Shown here piece by piece: positions 1-9,149 of a stretch of 64,000 nt of DNA; positions within the stretch are counted from its first letter, which is position 1, and each line of letters begins with the position of its first letter. This stretch comes from Protopterus annectens (taxonomy: Eukaryota; Chordata; Ceratodontiformes; Protopteridae), in the NCBI RefSeq assembly GCF_019279795.1, contig NC_056748.1:612949200-613013199 (forward strand), given 5' to 3'. Made by a program: the position numbers and the translations under genes. A model generated the notes under the pieces. It was not told the DNA's origin, did not search any database, and was given only the letters and a program-made list of their open reading frames with translations.

Positions 1-670
1 CCCCATGTCCTCGCCACAAAGGAGACTGTTTTGATATCTGCAGGACTCTGCAAGCATCTTCCTTGGGTGGTCCTTTCTCTGTCATTACTGAAGCAGTAAT
101 GATTGAGTGAGACAGCCCGGACAGTGTGTCCCCTTGTGCAGGCTAGTCAGTAGGATTTTTAGACCGTGCTTCATTTTGTTATTTTTGGCAAAGGCACCAT
201 TACTGTGGAGAGGAATCCTAGTCCGCACTCTTAACCTGTCTTCTGGCTGCTGTTTTCCCGGTAAGGAGACTAGAATTCCTGACAAGCTGAAGCAGCTGAC
301 TTTTGTGCATTTGACATTGTATTGTCATGTATCTTCACAGATGCTTCAGGTTAGTATGTTGAATAAAATGTTGCATATTTTTAAGGCCTTGCCTGGCAGT
401 CCCATCAAGGACAAGTTTCTCAGCCAGACTTCAGTGTCTTTTACAGTGAGCATACTTATTGTGTGTGATGGGTACCGCATCATGGAGAGAGCTGTGAGGG
501 CAGTAGGTTCCGACATAGACATGCACTCATGTCTCTGCATTTTGTTCTTTGCAGGTGATACTAAGGTATTAGTGCACCATTTAAGAAAGGCCCTCACCAA
601 TAGGTCAAAAATTGATCAGTATCTCCCTGGCATGTAGGAAAAAGGACAGTCTTTCAGTAGGTGGTGTGAT
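1..670. other. Unassigned flank left of DIRS A
   Basis: I recognise no gene or repeat here. An open frame of about 176 codons runs on the + strand from 107 to 637, but its translation shows no motif I know and the opposite strand is open over similar lengths, so I do not call it a gene. It is the presumed insertion site of DIRS A, whose left terminus I place at 671. Confidence 0.4.
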
Positions 671-852
671 TATGTCCTTCAAGAATGCAACTGCAGTCCT
701 GACATATGGGTTGTCCTGCCTCAGGCAGCCCTTCGGTCGGCCAAATTCCAAAGTCTGGGTCCGGCGTCAGCCGATGTCGCCTCCTCCCCGACGTCAGAGC
801 GGCTGGAGTATAAAGGCATCAGCCGACGCCATCTTCTTCAGTCTTTCTTGCC
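671..852 (+). repeat. Left inverted terminal repeat of DIRS A
   Basis: This stretch matches the reverse complement of 10499-10660, for example the segments around 735-850 and 10500-10620. The outermost bases of the two ends differ, as expected for DIRS ITRs. The outer end is mirrored in the ICR at 10225-10267. It probably contains the promoter, because a TATA-like box lies at 809-815. Confidence 0.88.
809..815 (+). promoter_or_regulatory. TATA-like box in DIRS A left ITR
   Basis: The motif TATAAAG lies about 165 bp upstream of the gag start. Related copies have the same box at the equivalent place (C 12683, E 22927, G 33577, K 52566). Part of a CRE-like site (GACGTCA) lies about 15 bp upstream. 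Promoter function is inferred. Confidence 0.5.
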
Positions 853-941
853 GCGCGGTGCCCGAAGCAGAAGCAGTTCGCAAGTGCCGGTCGGTCAGCT
901 CCTGTGTTTTCAGTTACCGAAGTCATCTAAAAGCTAAGTAC

Positions 942-952
942 CCCGTTGGGGA
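942..952 (+). other. Conserved leader hairpin upstream of gag (A)
   Basis: CCCC-GTT-GGGG can fold into a four-base-pair stem with a three-base loop. It lies 22 bases before the gag ATG at 975. The same stem recurs in the leaders of C, D, E, F and G, and as shorter or imperfect forms in the old copies and K. Its function is unknown. Confidence 0.5.
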
Positions 953-974
953 ACAATTTTTCTTGCTTCAGCCG

Positions 975-2782
975 ATGTCAGAACAAATTGAGAAAGTTAA
1001 TAATTGTTTGTCTTGTGGTAAACAAATACCTCATAAGGACTTCCATTCTTACTGCCTCCCTTGCCTGGGCCCAGGCCACGACGTCTCGGCCTGTGCTGCC
1101 TCTGCTTGCTTTAATAAGCGCACTCTCAGGCGCCGGGCAGAGTTTGCTGAAGACTTTTTTGGCGAATCCTACGCTTACAACATGCCGTCGGAACAACCGA
1201 CAGCACAAACTACCAAAAAACGAAAGGACTAGGACCGACATCCTCGGCCCGCGTCTTCCACCGATATAACGCCTAAGCCCTCTCCGAGTGCTTCGGTCCC
1301 TTCGGAAGCGGTAATTCAACCGCTCCAGGCCGACGACACCGCGTTAACTCATCCCTCTGTCTCTGAGACTACACCGGTGCTGGTTGTTGATTTTCCTCCG
1401 GAAACCGAAGTTCTGGATCTACCCGACACCATTCCCGTGGACAAAGTTAACCCTGCACGTGGGGCAGCTAGGCCTCCTGTATCCATGTCAATCAAGGCCT
1501 TTGCACGTGCTAAGGCCGTCAGCCAGGCCAAGGCCCATCCTAAACCTACTTCTCAGGCCCCTTCTTCTGACAGACAAATTATGTCTCTTGCTGCAGATCT
1601 AATCTCTCTTATCAGGGGGTCTCAGCCTCACCCAGACAGAGGTTCTCAGCCGCCTGCAGAAAAAAGGCCTAGAACTGAGCAGGCAGGCAACCTCTCTTCA
1701 GATGAAGCCTCTGGGGATTCAGAGCATTCAGATACCCAAGAAGAATCCTTCCAGGCCTATGAGGACTCTGATGCTGAGGAATCTATTCCCTCTGCCTCTC
1801 CTCCAGAGGATTTTTCTTTCGGTGAAGTCCTCCACTCCATGAGGGAACATTTTAAGTGGCAGGGTCAGGAATTTTCTGATTCTAGGAAAGGGCTACGTAC
1901 CTTCCTTAAGTTACCCCAGCACAGACCTTTAGCTATCCCTTTAGTTTTGGATGTCCTGGATGATGTTTTCTCCGACTCCAGTGCTTCTCTCCCTCCGGCT
2001 CCTGTCAAGTCAGACAGATATTACAGGGTCCCTGACATTCACAAGCATCTCTTTAAGGCCCACTCTGTGGATCTAGAAACTATTTCACAGGGCCCCAAAG
2101 GAGTGGCTACCTCCTCAGCCAAGAATCCACTGCCAGCTGACAGTGAAGCAAGGTCCCTGGAGAGATGGGGTAAAAAAGTTTATACCTCTTCCACCCTTGC
2201 CATGAGGTCACTTAACTGCCTTTTTCATATGTTTCAGTACCAGGATTATTTACTGGATGATTTGCATAAAAAGATAGCCTCTCCTGAGCCTATAGATTGA
2301 AAGGCATTGCAGGATTTGGTTCATAATACCCAGCAGGTTAGTAATCATTTTCTACAGTGTGGTTATGATGCATTGGAGGCTTCATGTAGGGCAGCTATGA
2401 CAGGGGCTGTTATCCGTAGACATGCTTGGTTGAAAGAACAGCCACTGCCAGATCATGTTAAAGTAAAGCTCCTGGACGCACCTCTGGATAAACAGAAGCT
2501 TTTTGGTGCTAATGCTCAGGATGTGTTGAAATCTATTGAGGAGAAGGCAAAATCAGTACAGACAGTAAAGGATTTCCTCCAGGTTCAGCCACCAAGGTTC
2601 AGCAGGAATTGGCCTTCAAAGAATTGGTCCTTTCCAGACTCTGACAAGTTTCAAAGGGGAAAGAACAGGCGTGCACGAGGTAGAGGGCAATACAGAGGCT
2701 CCTACAGGGACGCCAGTGTCAACCACAAAATCAGAGAGGTGGCACAGGTAGTTCACCTGCACCACAGGGACAATCACAATGA
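975..2782 (+). pseudogene. DIRS A gag (two in-frame stops)
   Basis: This is the DIRS Gag-like protein, presumed to bind RNA and form the particle. The start is chosen at 975 because all related copies begin with Met-Ser at this point. Residues about 11-55 hold a Cys/His array (CLSC, then H and C, then CLGPGH) that looks zinc-binding. A serine/proline-rich middle follows, then an acidic block (YEDSDAEESIPSASPPEDF). The C-terminal core has the recurring Leu-Glu-Ala-Ser-Cys-Arg-Ala-Ala and Val-Gln-Pro-Pro-Arg-Phe-Ser-Arg motifs and ends in a basic Arg/Gly tail. One frame stays open apart from a TAG at 1230 and a TGA at 2298. In this copy it runs on into the RT frame without the stop seen in its relatives. 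Confidence 0.85.
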
Positions 2783-3077
2783 CTTACCTTTCACTCCGCC
2801 TACCAAGGCTCAAAGAGAAGCACCTCTAGGCGGAAAATTATCTCTATTCTCAAAAAACTGGCACATTATAACAAAGGACAATTGGATTCTGGACATAATA
2901 GACAGAGGTTACAGGTTCCACTTCCATACCTTACCAACAGGACAAGGCATGCCAAACCTGCCACAAAATCAAAGGGCAGAGGCACTCATAGAAGTCTCAA
3001 AGCTGTTACAAATAAAAGCAATAGAGAAGGTTCCTCCTCAGGAACAAGGCCAGGGATTTTATTCAAGACTGTTCCTT

Positions 3078-3089
3078 GTTCCAAGAAAA
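3078..3089 (+). repeat. Target-site duplication, left copy (PLE1)
   Basis: GTTCCAAGAAAA occurs here and again at 7542-7553, immediately flanking PLE1. It encodes the Val-Pro-Arg-Lys of the DIRS RT. Confidence 0.88.
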
Positions 3090-3563
3090 CAACGGAACAA
3101 GTGCGAGCTGTGGATAACAAAGTAGAAATAAAAGTGGCAGCTTAACACAACACGCTCACTGCCTCCGCTCTCAGCAAACTATTTCAGTTACCACCAGGCA
3201 ATGAATGAAAAAATTCCAAGTACTAACGAAGATCCAAACTTCTTTTAATAAAACAGGTTTAGCGCTTTCACTTGCAAGAGGCAAGCTTCATCAGAACACA
3301 AACTAGATAGAATCAACAGTTTATATACAAAAAAAGGCGCCAAAAACTGGCTAATTACTAGTAATTACATTGTTAAAAAAATTAACAGCGCTAAACCTGT
3401 TTTATTAAAAGAAGTTTGGATCTTCGTTAGTACTTGGAATTTTTTCATTCATTGCCTGGTGGTAACTGAAATAGTTTGCTGAGAGCGGAGGCAGTGAGCG
3501 TGTTGTGTTAAGCTGCCACTTTTATTTCTACTTTGTTATCCACAGCTCGCACTTGTTCCGTTG
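3090..3563. repeat. Long inverted repeat at the PLE1 5' end
   Basis: Bases 3090 to about 3260 are almost perfectly complementary to about 3392-3563. The left arm continues through 3380 as the reverse complement of the PLE1 3' tail (7370-7500). The left arm therefore looks like an inverted piece spanning the junction of one unit's tail and the next unit's head, as if the source were a tandem RNA or DNA. The pair could form a large hairpin. Confidence 0.85.
3235..3310 (-). ncRNA. Inverted copy of the PLE1 hammerhead-like core
   Basis: Read on the minus strand, this repeats the core at 7435-7500: CTGATGA at 3288-3294, the same stem II, and the GAAA box at about 3265-3269. Because it is inverted relative to the ORFs, it would be active only in an antisense transcript. 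Confidence 0.55.
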
Positions 3564-4711
3564 TTGACATGATATCCTCTCCCAGCGACATCAGCGACTC
3601 CTCACCCGATTATTGTAAGGATCTCCACAACTTACGCTCCGAAGTTGCTTCCTTACGCGTGGAGGTAGCCAAGGTTTTGGAACTTTTTGGCAATTTTGCC
3701 GTTCACAAACAGAATATGTTACCGTCTTCCAATTTGTTAATGGCTGGTTCCATATCGGTGAATGATCCGGACTTGCCGAGACGGTCGCAAGATGATGACG
3801 CTTATACCGGCTCTTTAGGTGCTGGTAAGGAGGAATTACCATCTACTTCCTCACCTGGAATTCCGAATGGCCAAGGTTCTGGGCATTGTTTACGAAGTGG
3901 AATCGACTTGCCTGAGTCCGCGACACAAGCGGAAAGCATCAAGAATGATGTTTGCGACTTCACATTTGATTTTTCTTTTAGTAACTTTGTGGATGAAGCT
4001 AGGCGCACTGGCGCCAGACCGAAACAAGTTTTACCATCACGCTCTTATGCTGCCTTGGCTCGTGATTCCAACCATCCTAAAGGTACTAATAATTCAAATG
4101 TCGCTACTAAATGTGACAATGGTTCTGCTGACAAACGCAATGTTCTAAAGAACTTTATTGAATATGACTGTAATTTTGATTGTGCAGTTGATAATAAGAT
4201 TAACGAAGGCACACGAATTGCCAAAAGCACCTTAAGGGACTATATTTACACTTTTGGCAAGAAATTGAATAACATTAACGCATTAAAACTTGACACTGCT
4301 TATCTCAATCAATGTTTATCTGCCAAAATTGTACCTATGGGACTTCGATTTTTCAAAATGCCATTAGGCATTGATGTTACTATTGATGTGGAAAATGATT
4401 TTAACATGTTATTTGATTCTTTTGGCTTTGAATTTATGAAAAAGTTAATTAAGTATAATGATGCTAAACTTTGTAAGTGTATCTCTGAAATTGAAATACT
4501 TAACAATACTATTGTACACTACTTAGCCTTCCAGCAATGGGAGAAATTATTTTATAAACAATTCTCTATTGCTGAGGATAGGGCAAGGAAAGCTTTTGAT
4601 CGGAAATTAAAGAAATTTCAAAGGGACAAAGAACAATACAGTAGACGAGTGTGTTATAAATGGGTTTGCAACAAGCCAGATGACAAATTAGAATTGGAGA
4701 AGAGACTTTGA
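3533..4711 (+). CDS. PLE1 upstream ORF: N-terminal coiled-coil protein
   Basis: This is a 392-codon open frame upstream of the RT. Residues about 30-55 (DLHNLRSEVASLRVEVAKVL) form a heptad-like coiled coil, followed by a polar, Ser/Gly-rich stretch to about residue 190. The C-terminal half carries the LNQCLSAKIVPMGLRFFKMP segment, which resembles the N-terminal part of PLE polyproteins, and ends in a Lys/Arg-rich region. The next 160 bp up to the RT can be read in part in other frames, so this ORF and the RT may once have been one long ORF broken by small indels. Its biochemical role is unknown; nucleic-acid binding or oligomerisation is plausible. The first ATG may not be the true start. Confidence 0.7.
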   Translation: MLSTARTCSVVDMISSPSDISDSSPDYCKDLHNLRSEVASLRVEVAKVLELFGNFAVHKQNMLPSSNLLMAGSISVNDPDLPRRSQDDDAYTGSLGAGKEELPSTSSPGIPNGQGSGHCLRSGIDLPESATQAESIKNDVCDFTFDFSFSNFVDEARRTGARPKQVLPSRSYAALARDSNHPKGTNNSNVATKCDNGSADKRNVLKNFIEYDCNFDCAVDNKINEGTRIAKSTLRDYIYTFGKKLNNINALKLDTAYLNQCLSAKIVPMGLRFFKMPLGIDVTIDVENDFNMLFDSFGFEFMKKLIKYNDAKLCKCISEIEILNNTIVHYLAFQQWEKLFYKQFSIAEDRARKAFDRKLKKFQRDKEQYSRRVCYKWVCNKPDDKLELEKRL

Positions 4712-4874
4712 AGTTGACAGTGCTAATTCTTATAATAAACAGGATTTTTACCCCCACCCCAGGAAGGGTTATCAAAGGACATGGAAAAAAGGGGGCAAAT
4801 GGAGGGAAAAACACTAAGTGACATAGACCCTTCCACTAGCATTGACACCTGTTTGATATCAACCCCAAACATCA

Positions 4875-6686
4875 TTGTTACTGATAATATTATTAGTGAA
4901 TGTAAATTTTAAGATTTACAATTACAGTAACATTAGACTTAGTACTGCCCACTTTAGTTTGTTTTCGAAAGGGCTAAAATTTGTACCCACTCCTTCTTTT
5001 CGAGTAGTTGATACCATATTTGACTTTAAGAAATATATTAGAAAACTAAATTTGTCTATCATGTTTGATAAGGTTGATTACTGTGAACAGGTTAATGGTA
5101 CAAATTTAAGAAAGAAAAGTCCTTTCATACCCAATAATAATTCTGTTATTTCTGCATTTGAAAACAAGGTTATTAAAGAAATATATAAATTTAATAGCAA
5201 AGGCAGAAATAAACCTGTCAAATGTACTTCTAATATAACTAAGGAGGAATCTTGTATACTCAATGACCTATGTATGGACAGTAGTTACAGGATAATGAAG
5301 CCTGACAAAGGAGGCGGTATTGTGATCTATGATTCTATGATGTACAGTTCAAAGATTTACAACATTCTTCACTCATCTGGCAACTATACATTATCCTCAC
5401 TGAATGAATTAAACATCTCATACAGCAGAATTGATATGTTTTTAGAGGACTGCAGGTTAGAACAAAGGATTACTGAAGAACAATATGAGTATATGAAGGT
5501 TGAGTTTCCCACCTTAGCCACCATTGTGGGCATACCTAAAGTTCATAAGGATCACCTGAACCCCCCATTTAGACCCATCATTTCTGGCAGCAAGGCCAAG
5601 ACTTTTCCTATAGGCGTCTTCATAGACACCACTTTAAAATTTGTCTATGATAAGGTTAGCCATTTGGTTAAAGACTCATGGGAGTTTTTACGTAACTTCC
5701 CTATCCATACAGCTGAGGACAATTTAACATTCAGTTCAGTCGATGTTATTGACTTATTTAGTTGTATACCAATTGAGGAAGGATTGGAGGCCTTTTCCAG
5801 GAGTTTAAGGAAACATACTTGTTTCAGTTGGGATAAAATTTCCCTTCTGGTGGATCTAATGAGTATTGTCTTAGAATATAACTTTATTTACTACGCAGGA
5901 GAAATATTTAGACAGATCAGTGGTGTGGCTATGGGCGCTGCATGCGCTCCAATTTTTGCAAACCTAGTCATGTTGGACTGGGAAGAGAACTACATTCTTA
6001 ACAGCCCCTACTATGACAAAGTAGTGTATTACTCCCGTTTCCTAGACGATATTTATATTCTCTGGAAGGGTGACACTACTACATTTGAGAGTTTTATCAA
6101 TACTTTAAACTCTAGTAGTGATTTTTTGAATTTGACCTCCTCATATAACAACACGGGTGTACCATATTTAGATACCTTAGTTTCTAAGGATACCAATGGC
6201 TTTAAATCTACTATCTATAGGAAGGAGACATTTTCAAATTCTTATTTAGCATTTAACAGTTGTCATCCCTACAAGTTAAAAAGGAACATCTTTAAAGGCC
6301 AATGCATAAGGGCCATGAGAATGACTTCTAAATTTGTAGACTTGGTAAAAGAACTGAATGTTATAACTGATTTATTTATTGAAAGGGGTTATGACAAGGC
6401 AATGCTGAATGACATCACAACATATGTCTTGGGACAATGGGAGCATAAATACTCACCACTGTTGGGGGTAGCGAACAACTTAACAGCAGATGGTGTTGAA
6501 ACTGATGGTATGATCTATACTGTTTTGAACAACACAGATCCTCCTGACAAAACCCCATTGAACTGCACGCGACCTTATTGTAATTCTCTTATTATTGAAT
6601 ACGGTCCATTTAGTCGGATGATCAAAAATATTGTGGTTAATAATTGGTACATCTTGACATCCGTACAGGATATATCTGAAAGGTAG
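4875..6686 (+). CDS. PLE1 reverse transcriptase
   Basis: This 603-codon frame encodes a Penelope-type reverse transcriptase, related to telomerase RT. Early residues FSLFSKGLKFVPTPSF match the usual PLE lead-in. Motif A is SVDVIDLFSCIP, motif B is QISGVAMGAACAP, and motif C is SRFLDDIYILW with both catalytic Asp residues present. DFLNLTSSY and GVPYLDTLV follow, then the HPYKLKRNIFKGQ thumb segment. The C-terminus before the stop at 6684 matches the linker that normally leads into GIY-YIG, so a frameshift separates RT from the endonuclease. The catalytic core is intact, making this one of the best-preserved ORFs in the window. Confidence 0.93.
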   Translation: MLLIILLVNVNFKIYNYSNIRLSTAHFSLFSKGLKFVPTPSFRVVDTIFDFKKYIRKLNLSIMFDKVDYCEQVNGTNLRKKSPFIPNNNSVISAFENKVIKEIYKFNSKGRNKPVKCTSNITKEESCILNDLCMDSSYRIMKPDKGGGIVIYDSMMYSSKIYNILHSSGNYTLSSLNELNISYSRIDMFLEDCRLEQRITEEQYEYMKVEFPTLATIVGIPKVHKDHLNPPFRPIISGSKAKTFPIGVFIDTTLKFVYDKVSHLVKDSWEFLRNFPIHTAEDNLTFSSVDVIDLFSCIPIEEGLEAFSRSLRKHTCFSWDKISLLVDLMSIVLEYNFIYYAGEIFRQISGVAMGAACAPIFANLVMLDWEENYILNSPYYDKVVYYSRFLDDIYILWKGDTTTFESFINTLNSSSDFLNLTSSYNNTGVPYLDTLVSKDTNGFKSTIYRKETFSNSYLAFNSCHPYKLKRNIFKGQCIRAMRMTSKFVDLVKELNVITDLFIERGYDKAMLNDITTYVLGQWEHKYSPLLGVANNLTADGVETDGMIYTVLNNTDPPDKTPLNCTRPYCNSLIIEYGPFSRMIKNIVVNNWYILTSVQDISER

Positions 6687-6689
6687 GGT

Positions 6690-7216
6690 CCCATCCACAG
6701 TTTGTATTTAAAATGGGTAAAAACTTGAAACATATTATGGAAAGGAAACCGTTACCATCTACCCATTATGGAATTAGTACATCTAAATGTGGAACATGCC
6801 ATCAATGCTTTTACATCTTTGAGCCTAATACCGTTTGTCTTAACAACACGTCATACCAGGTTACATTTAATTAAGGGAAACTGTAGGTCTACCATGTTGG
6901 TATATATAGCAATATGTGTCAGTTTTTCTACATTGGAAAAACAGAGAGACAGCTTAGACAAAGAATTTATTCCCACTTGTACTCCATAAGGAAGAAGGAC
7001 ACTAAAAATGCCCTGTTTAGACACATATCTAAATATGGTAGTGAACATAATTTCAAGTTTGGGATTTTGGAATTAGTTAAAAGCAACCCTAGAGGTGGTA
7101 ACATTAAGAACTACCTACTTTATCGAGAATTATGGTGGCAAGTATACACAGATGCCACTACAGTGCCCGGTTTAAATGATTATATTTCAATTAAACCTTT
7201 ACTTTTAATGAACTGA
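6690..7216 (+). pseudogene. PLE1 GIY-YIG endonuclease (frameshifted)
   Basis: This is the C-terminal endonuclease of the PLE, which nicks target DNA to prime reverse transcription. A Cys-rich linker (KCGTCHQCFYI) precedes the domain. The first strand (LVYIAIC) lies in one frame and the rest, FFYIGKTERQLRQRI then ALFRHISKYGSEHNF and a Glu-containing ILELVK, lies in another. A stop near 6872 and a frame change near 6915 break it. The YIG core and the downstream Arg (RQRIYSH) are visible. The coding end at 7216 is a normal stop. Confidence 0.82.
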
Positions 7217-7429
7217 TTTCACCACTGTAGTGTTTATATTTACACATCGTATTTTATTAGAGTATTACTATCCATTGATTAGCATTATTTATCTTTTATA
7301 TATTATACTTATTTTTATTTTATTAATGAACATGCATTATGATGTTTTAAGGAAAAAAAAAATTTTAACAATGTAATTACTAGTAATTAGCCAGTTTTTG
7401 GCACCTTTTTTTGTATATAAACTGTTGAT

Positions 7430-7500
7430 TCTATCTAGTTTGTGTTCTGATGAAGCTTGCCTCTTGCAAGTGAAAGCGCTAAACCTGTTTTATTAAAAGA
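7430..7500 (+). ncRNA. Hammerhead-ribozyme-like core in the PLE1 3' pseudo-LTR
   Basis: CTGATGA (7447-7453) is followed by a stem II hairpin, GCTTGC pairing with GCAAGT around a CTCTT loop (one G-T pair, one unpaired A before it). Then comes GAAA (7472-7475) and the self-complementary AGCGCT, which could give the very short stem III known from Penelope and retrozyme hammerheads. The AAC after it can pair with GTT just before CTGATGA as a weak stem I. Hammerheads in PLE pseudo-LTRs are known. Activity of this copy is untested and the stem pairing was done by eye. Confidence 0.68.
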
Positions 7501-7541
7501 AGTTTGGATCTTCGTTAGTACTTGGAATTTTTTCATTCATT

Positions 7542-7553
7542 GTTCCAAGAAAA
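7542..7553 (+). repeat. Target-site duplication, right copy (PLE1)
   Basis: This is the second copy of the 12-bp sequence at 3078-3089. The DIRS A RT frame resumes directly after it. Confidence 0.88.
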
Positions 7554-9149
7554 GAAAAACAATGGAGGCCTATATTGGACTTGTCCGTTCTAAATACTTT
7601 TCTCATGGTGCCAAAATTCAAGATGCTGACGTTACAGCAACTTCTTCCCATGCTGGGCAAGGGGTCTTGGCTGGTTACTCTGGACCTCAAGGAGGCATAC
7701 CTGCATGTCCCTATCAGACAGAGTTGCATAAGATACCTCAGATTTCTTGCAGGAGCAGAGCACTATCAATTCTCAGCATTGCCGTTTGGCTTATCTACTG
7801 CGCCCAGAGTATTCACGAAATGCTTGGCATCAGTAGTGGCACATTGCAGACTCCGTGGTATTCAAATATACCCTTACCTGGACGACTGCCTAATACAAGC
7901 AGACAGCAAACTGACCTTGATAAAACACTTGGATTACGTCATTCATTTGCTGCAGGCTTTGGGATACACAGTCAACATTCAAAAATCAAGATTACTGACA
8001 TCCCAAGAGATTATTTTTCTAGGAGCAAAACTGGACACACAGCTACAAATGGCTTTCCTCACAGAGGAGAAACAAGAGCATTTAACAGATTACTTCAAAG
8101 GCCTAGCAAAATTAACCCACCTGACCACAAGGAAGACCCTGCAGGCCCTGGGGTTCATGGCATCTTGCATTCTTCTAATCCCTCTGGCAAGACTACACAT
8201 GAGAAAGCTGCAATGGTACCTAAAAAGCTTGTGGTCGCAACACAGCCACAACCTAGAAGACAATAATACCACTCATACCATGCTTGCAAAGGGAATTCTT
8301 GTGGTGGGCTCAAGCAAGTCACTTAAACGAAGGCATGCTTTTCAGCAAACCTCCAACAAGTCAAACTATTACAACAGACGTGTCAGACCATGGATGGGGG
8401 GCGCACATGGACGGCAGATGCATTCAAGAGCAATGGACTCCCATGGAGATGCATCAGCACATAAATCAAAAAGAGATGTTGGCAGTGATACATGCAATAG
8501 AAGCCTTTGGAAAATCTCTTCAGCAAGGTCATCTGCTAATAAGGACAGACAACACCACTGTCATGTGGTAGATAAACAAACAAGGGGGCACTCATTCCTA
8601 CCCCCTCTGCAGACTAACAATGATTCTTTGGGAAAAGTCCCTGAAACTGAACATCTACTTGCAATCCTAGTTTGTTCCGGGCAAGGACAATGTTCTGGCA
8701 GACAGGTTGAGCAGAAATTTCTTGGATCCACACGAATGGATGCTACACCCACGCATTTTCTCACAAATAGCATCTGCATGGGGAAGACCAGACATAGACC
8801 TCCTTGCATCTCATCTCAATCATCACCTGGAATGGTTCTGCACAAGGATACACCATCCTCTAGCTTGGAGAACGGATGCTCTTTCCTTCAGCTGGAATGC
8901 TCTAACAATTTATGCATTCCCTCCTCTACCTTTGCTCACCAAGGTGTTACTGAAGATCAAGGCAGAACAACCAAGAGGAATCTTGATGGCTCCAGACTGG
9001 CCAAGGCAACACTGGTATCCACTACTACTGAGCATAAGTCGCACCAAACCGTGGCCCTTGCCTCAATGGCCTGTGCTCCTGACTCAACACAGTTACAAGA
9101 CTGTTCATCAGAACCTGCAAACCTTAAAGCTGACAGCTTGGAGAGTTCC

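Larger units (their letters stand above)
3090..7541 (+). mobile_element. Penelope-like element PLE1 inside DIRS A
   Basis: This is a near full-length Penelope-like retroelement of 4452 bp with a 12-bp target duplication. It has an inverted tail-head unit at its 5' end, a coiled-coil upstream frame (3533-4711), a reverse transcriptase (4875-6686), a damaged GIY-YIG endonuclease (6690-7216), and a 3' tail with a hammerhead-like core. About 65 bp of the 3' end recurs directly near 3392-3458, forming pseudo-LTRs. The architecture resembles Neptune-type PLEs of vertebrates, but the clade assignment is an inference. It inserted in the same direction as DIRS A, in the RT region. Confidence 0.93.

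Noticed and set aside
107..637. A 176-codon open frame near the left edge as a host gene
   Set aside because: No recognisable motif, an overlapping open frame on the other strand, and no splice or start context that I can defend.
6768..6989. A separate small ORF between PLE1 RT and GIY-YIG
   Set aside because: It is the frameshifted first part of the GIY-YIG region read in another frame.
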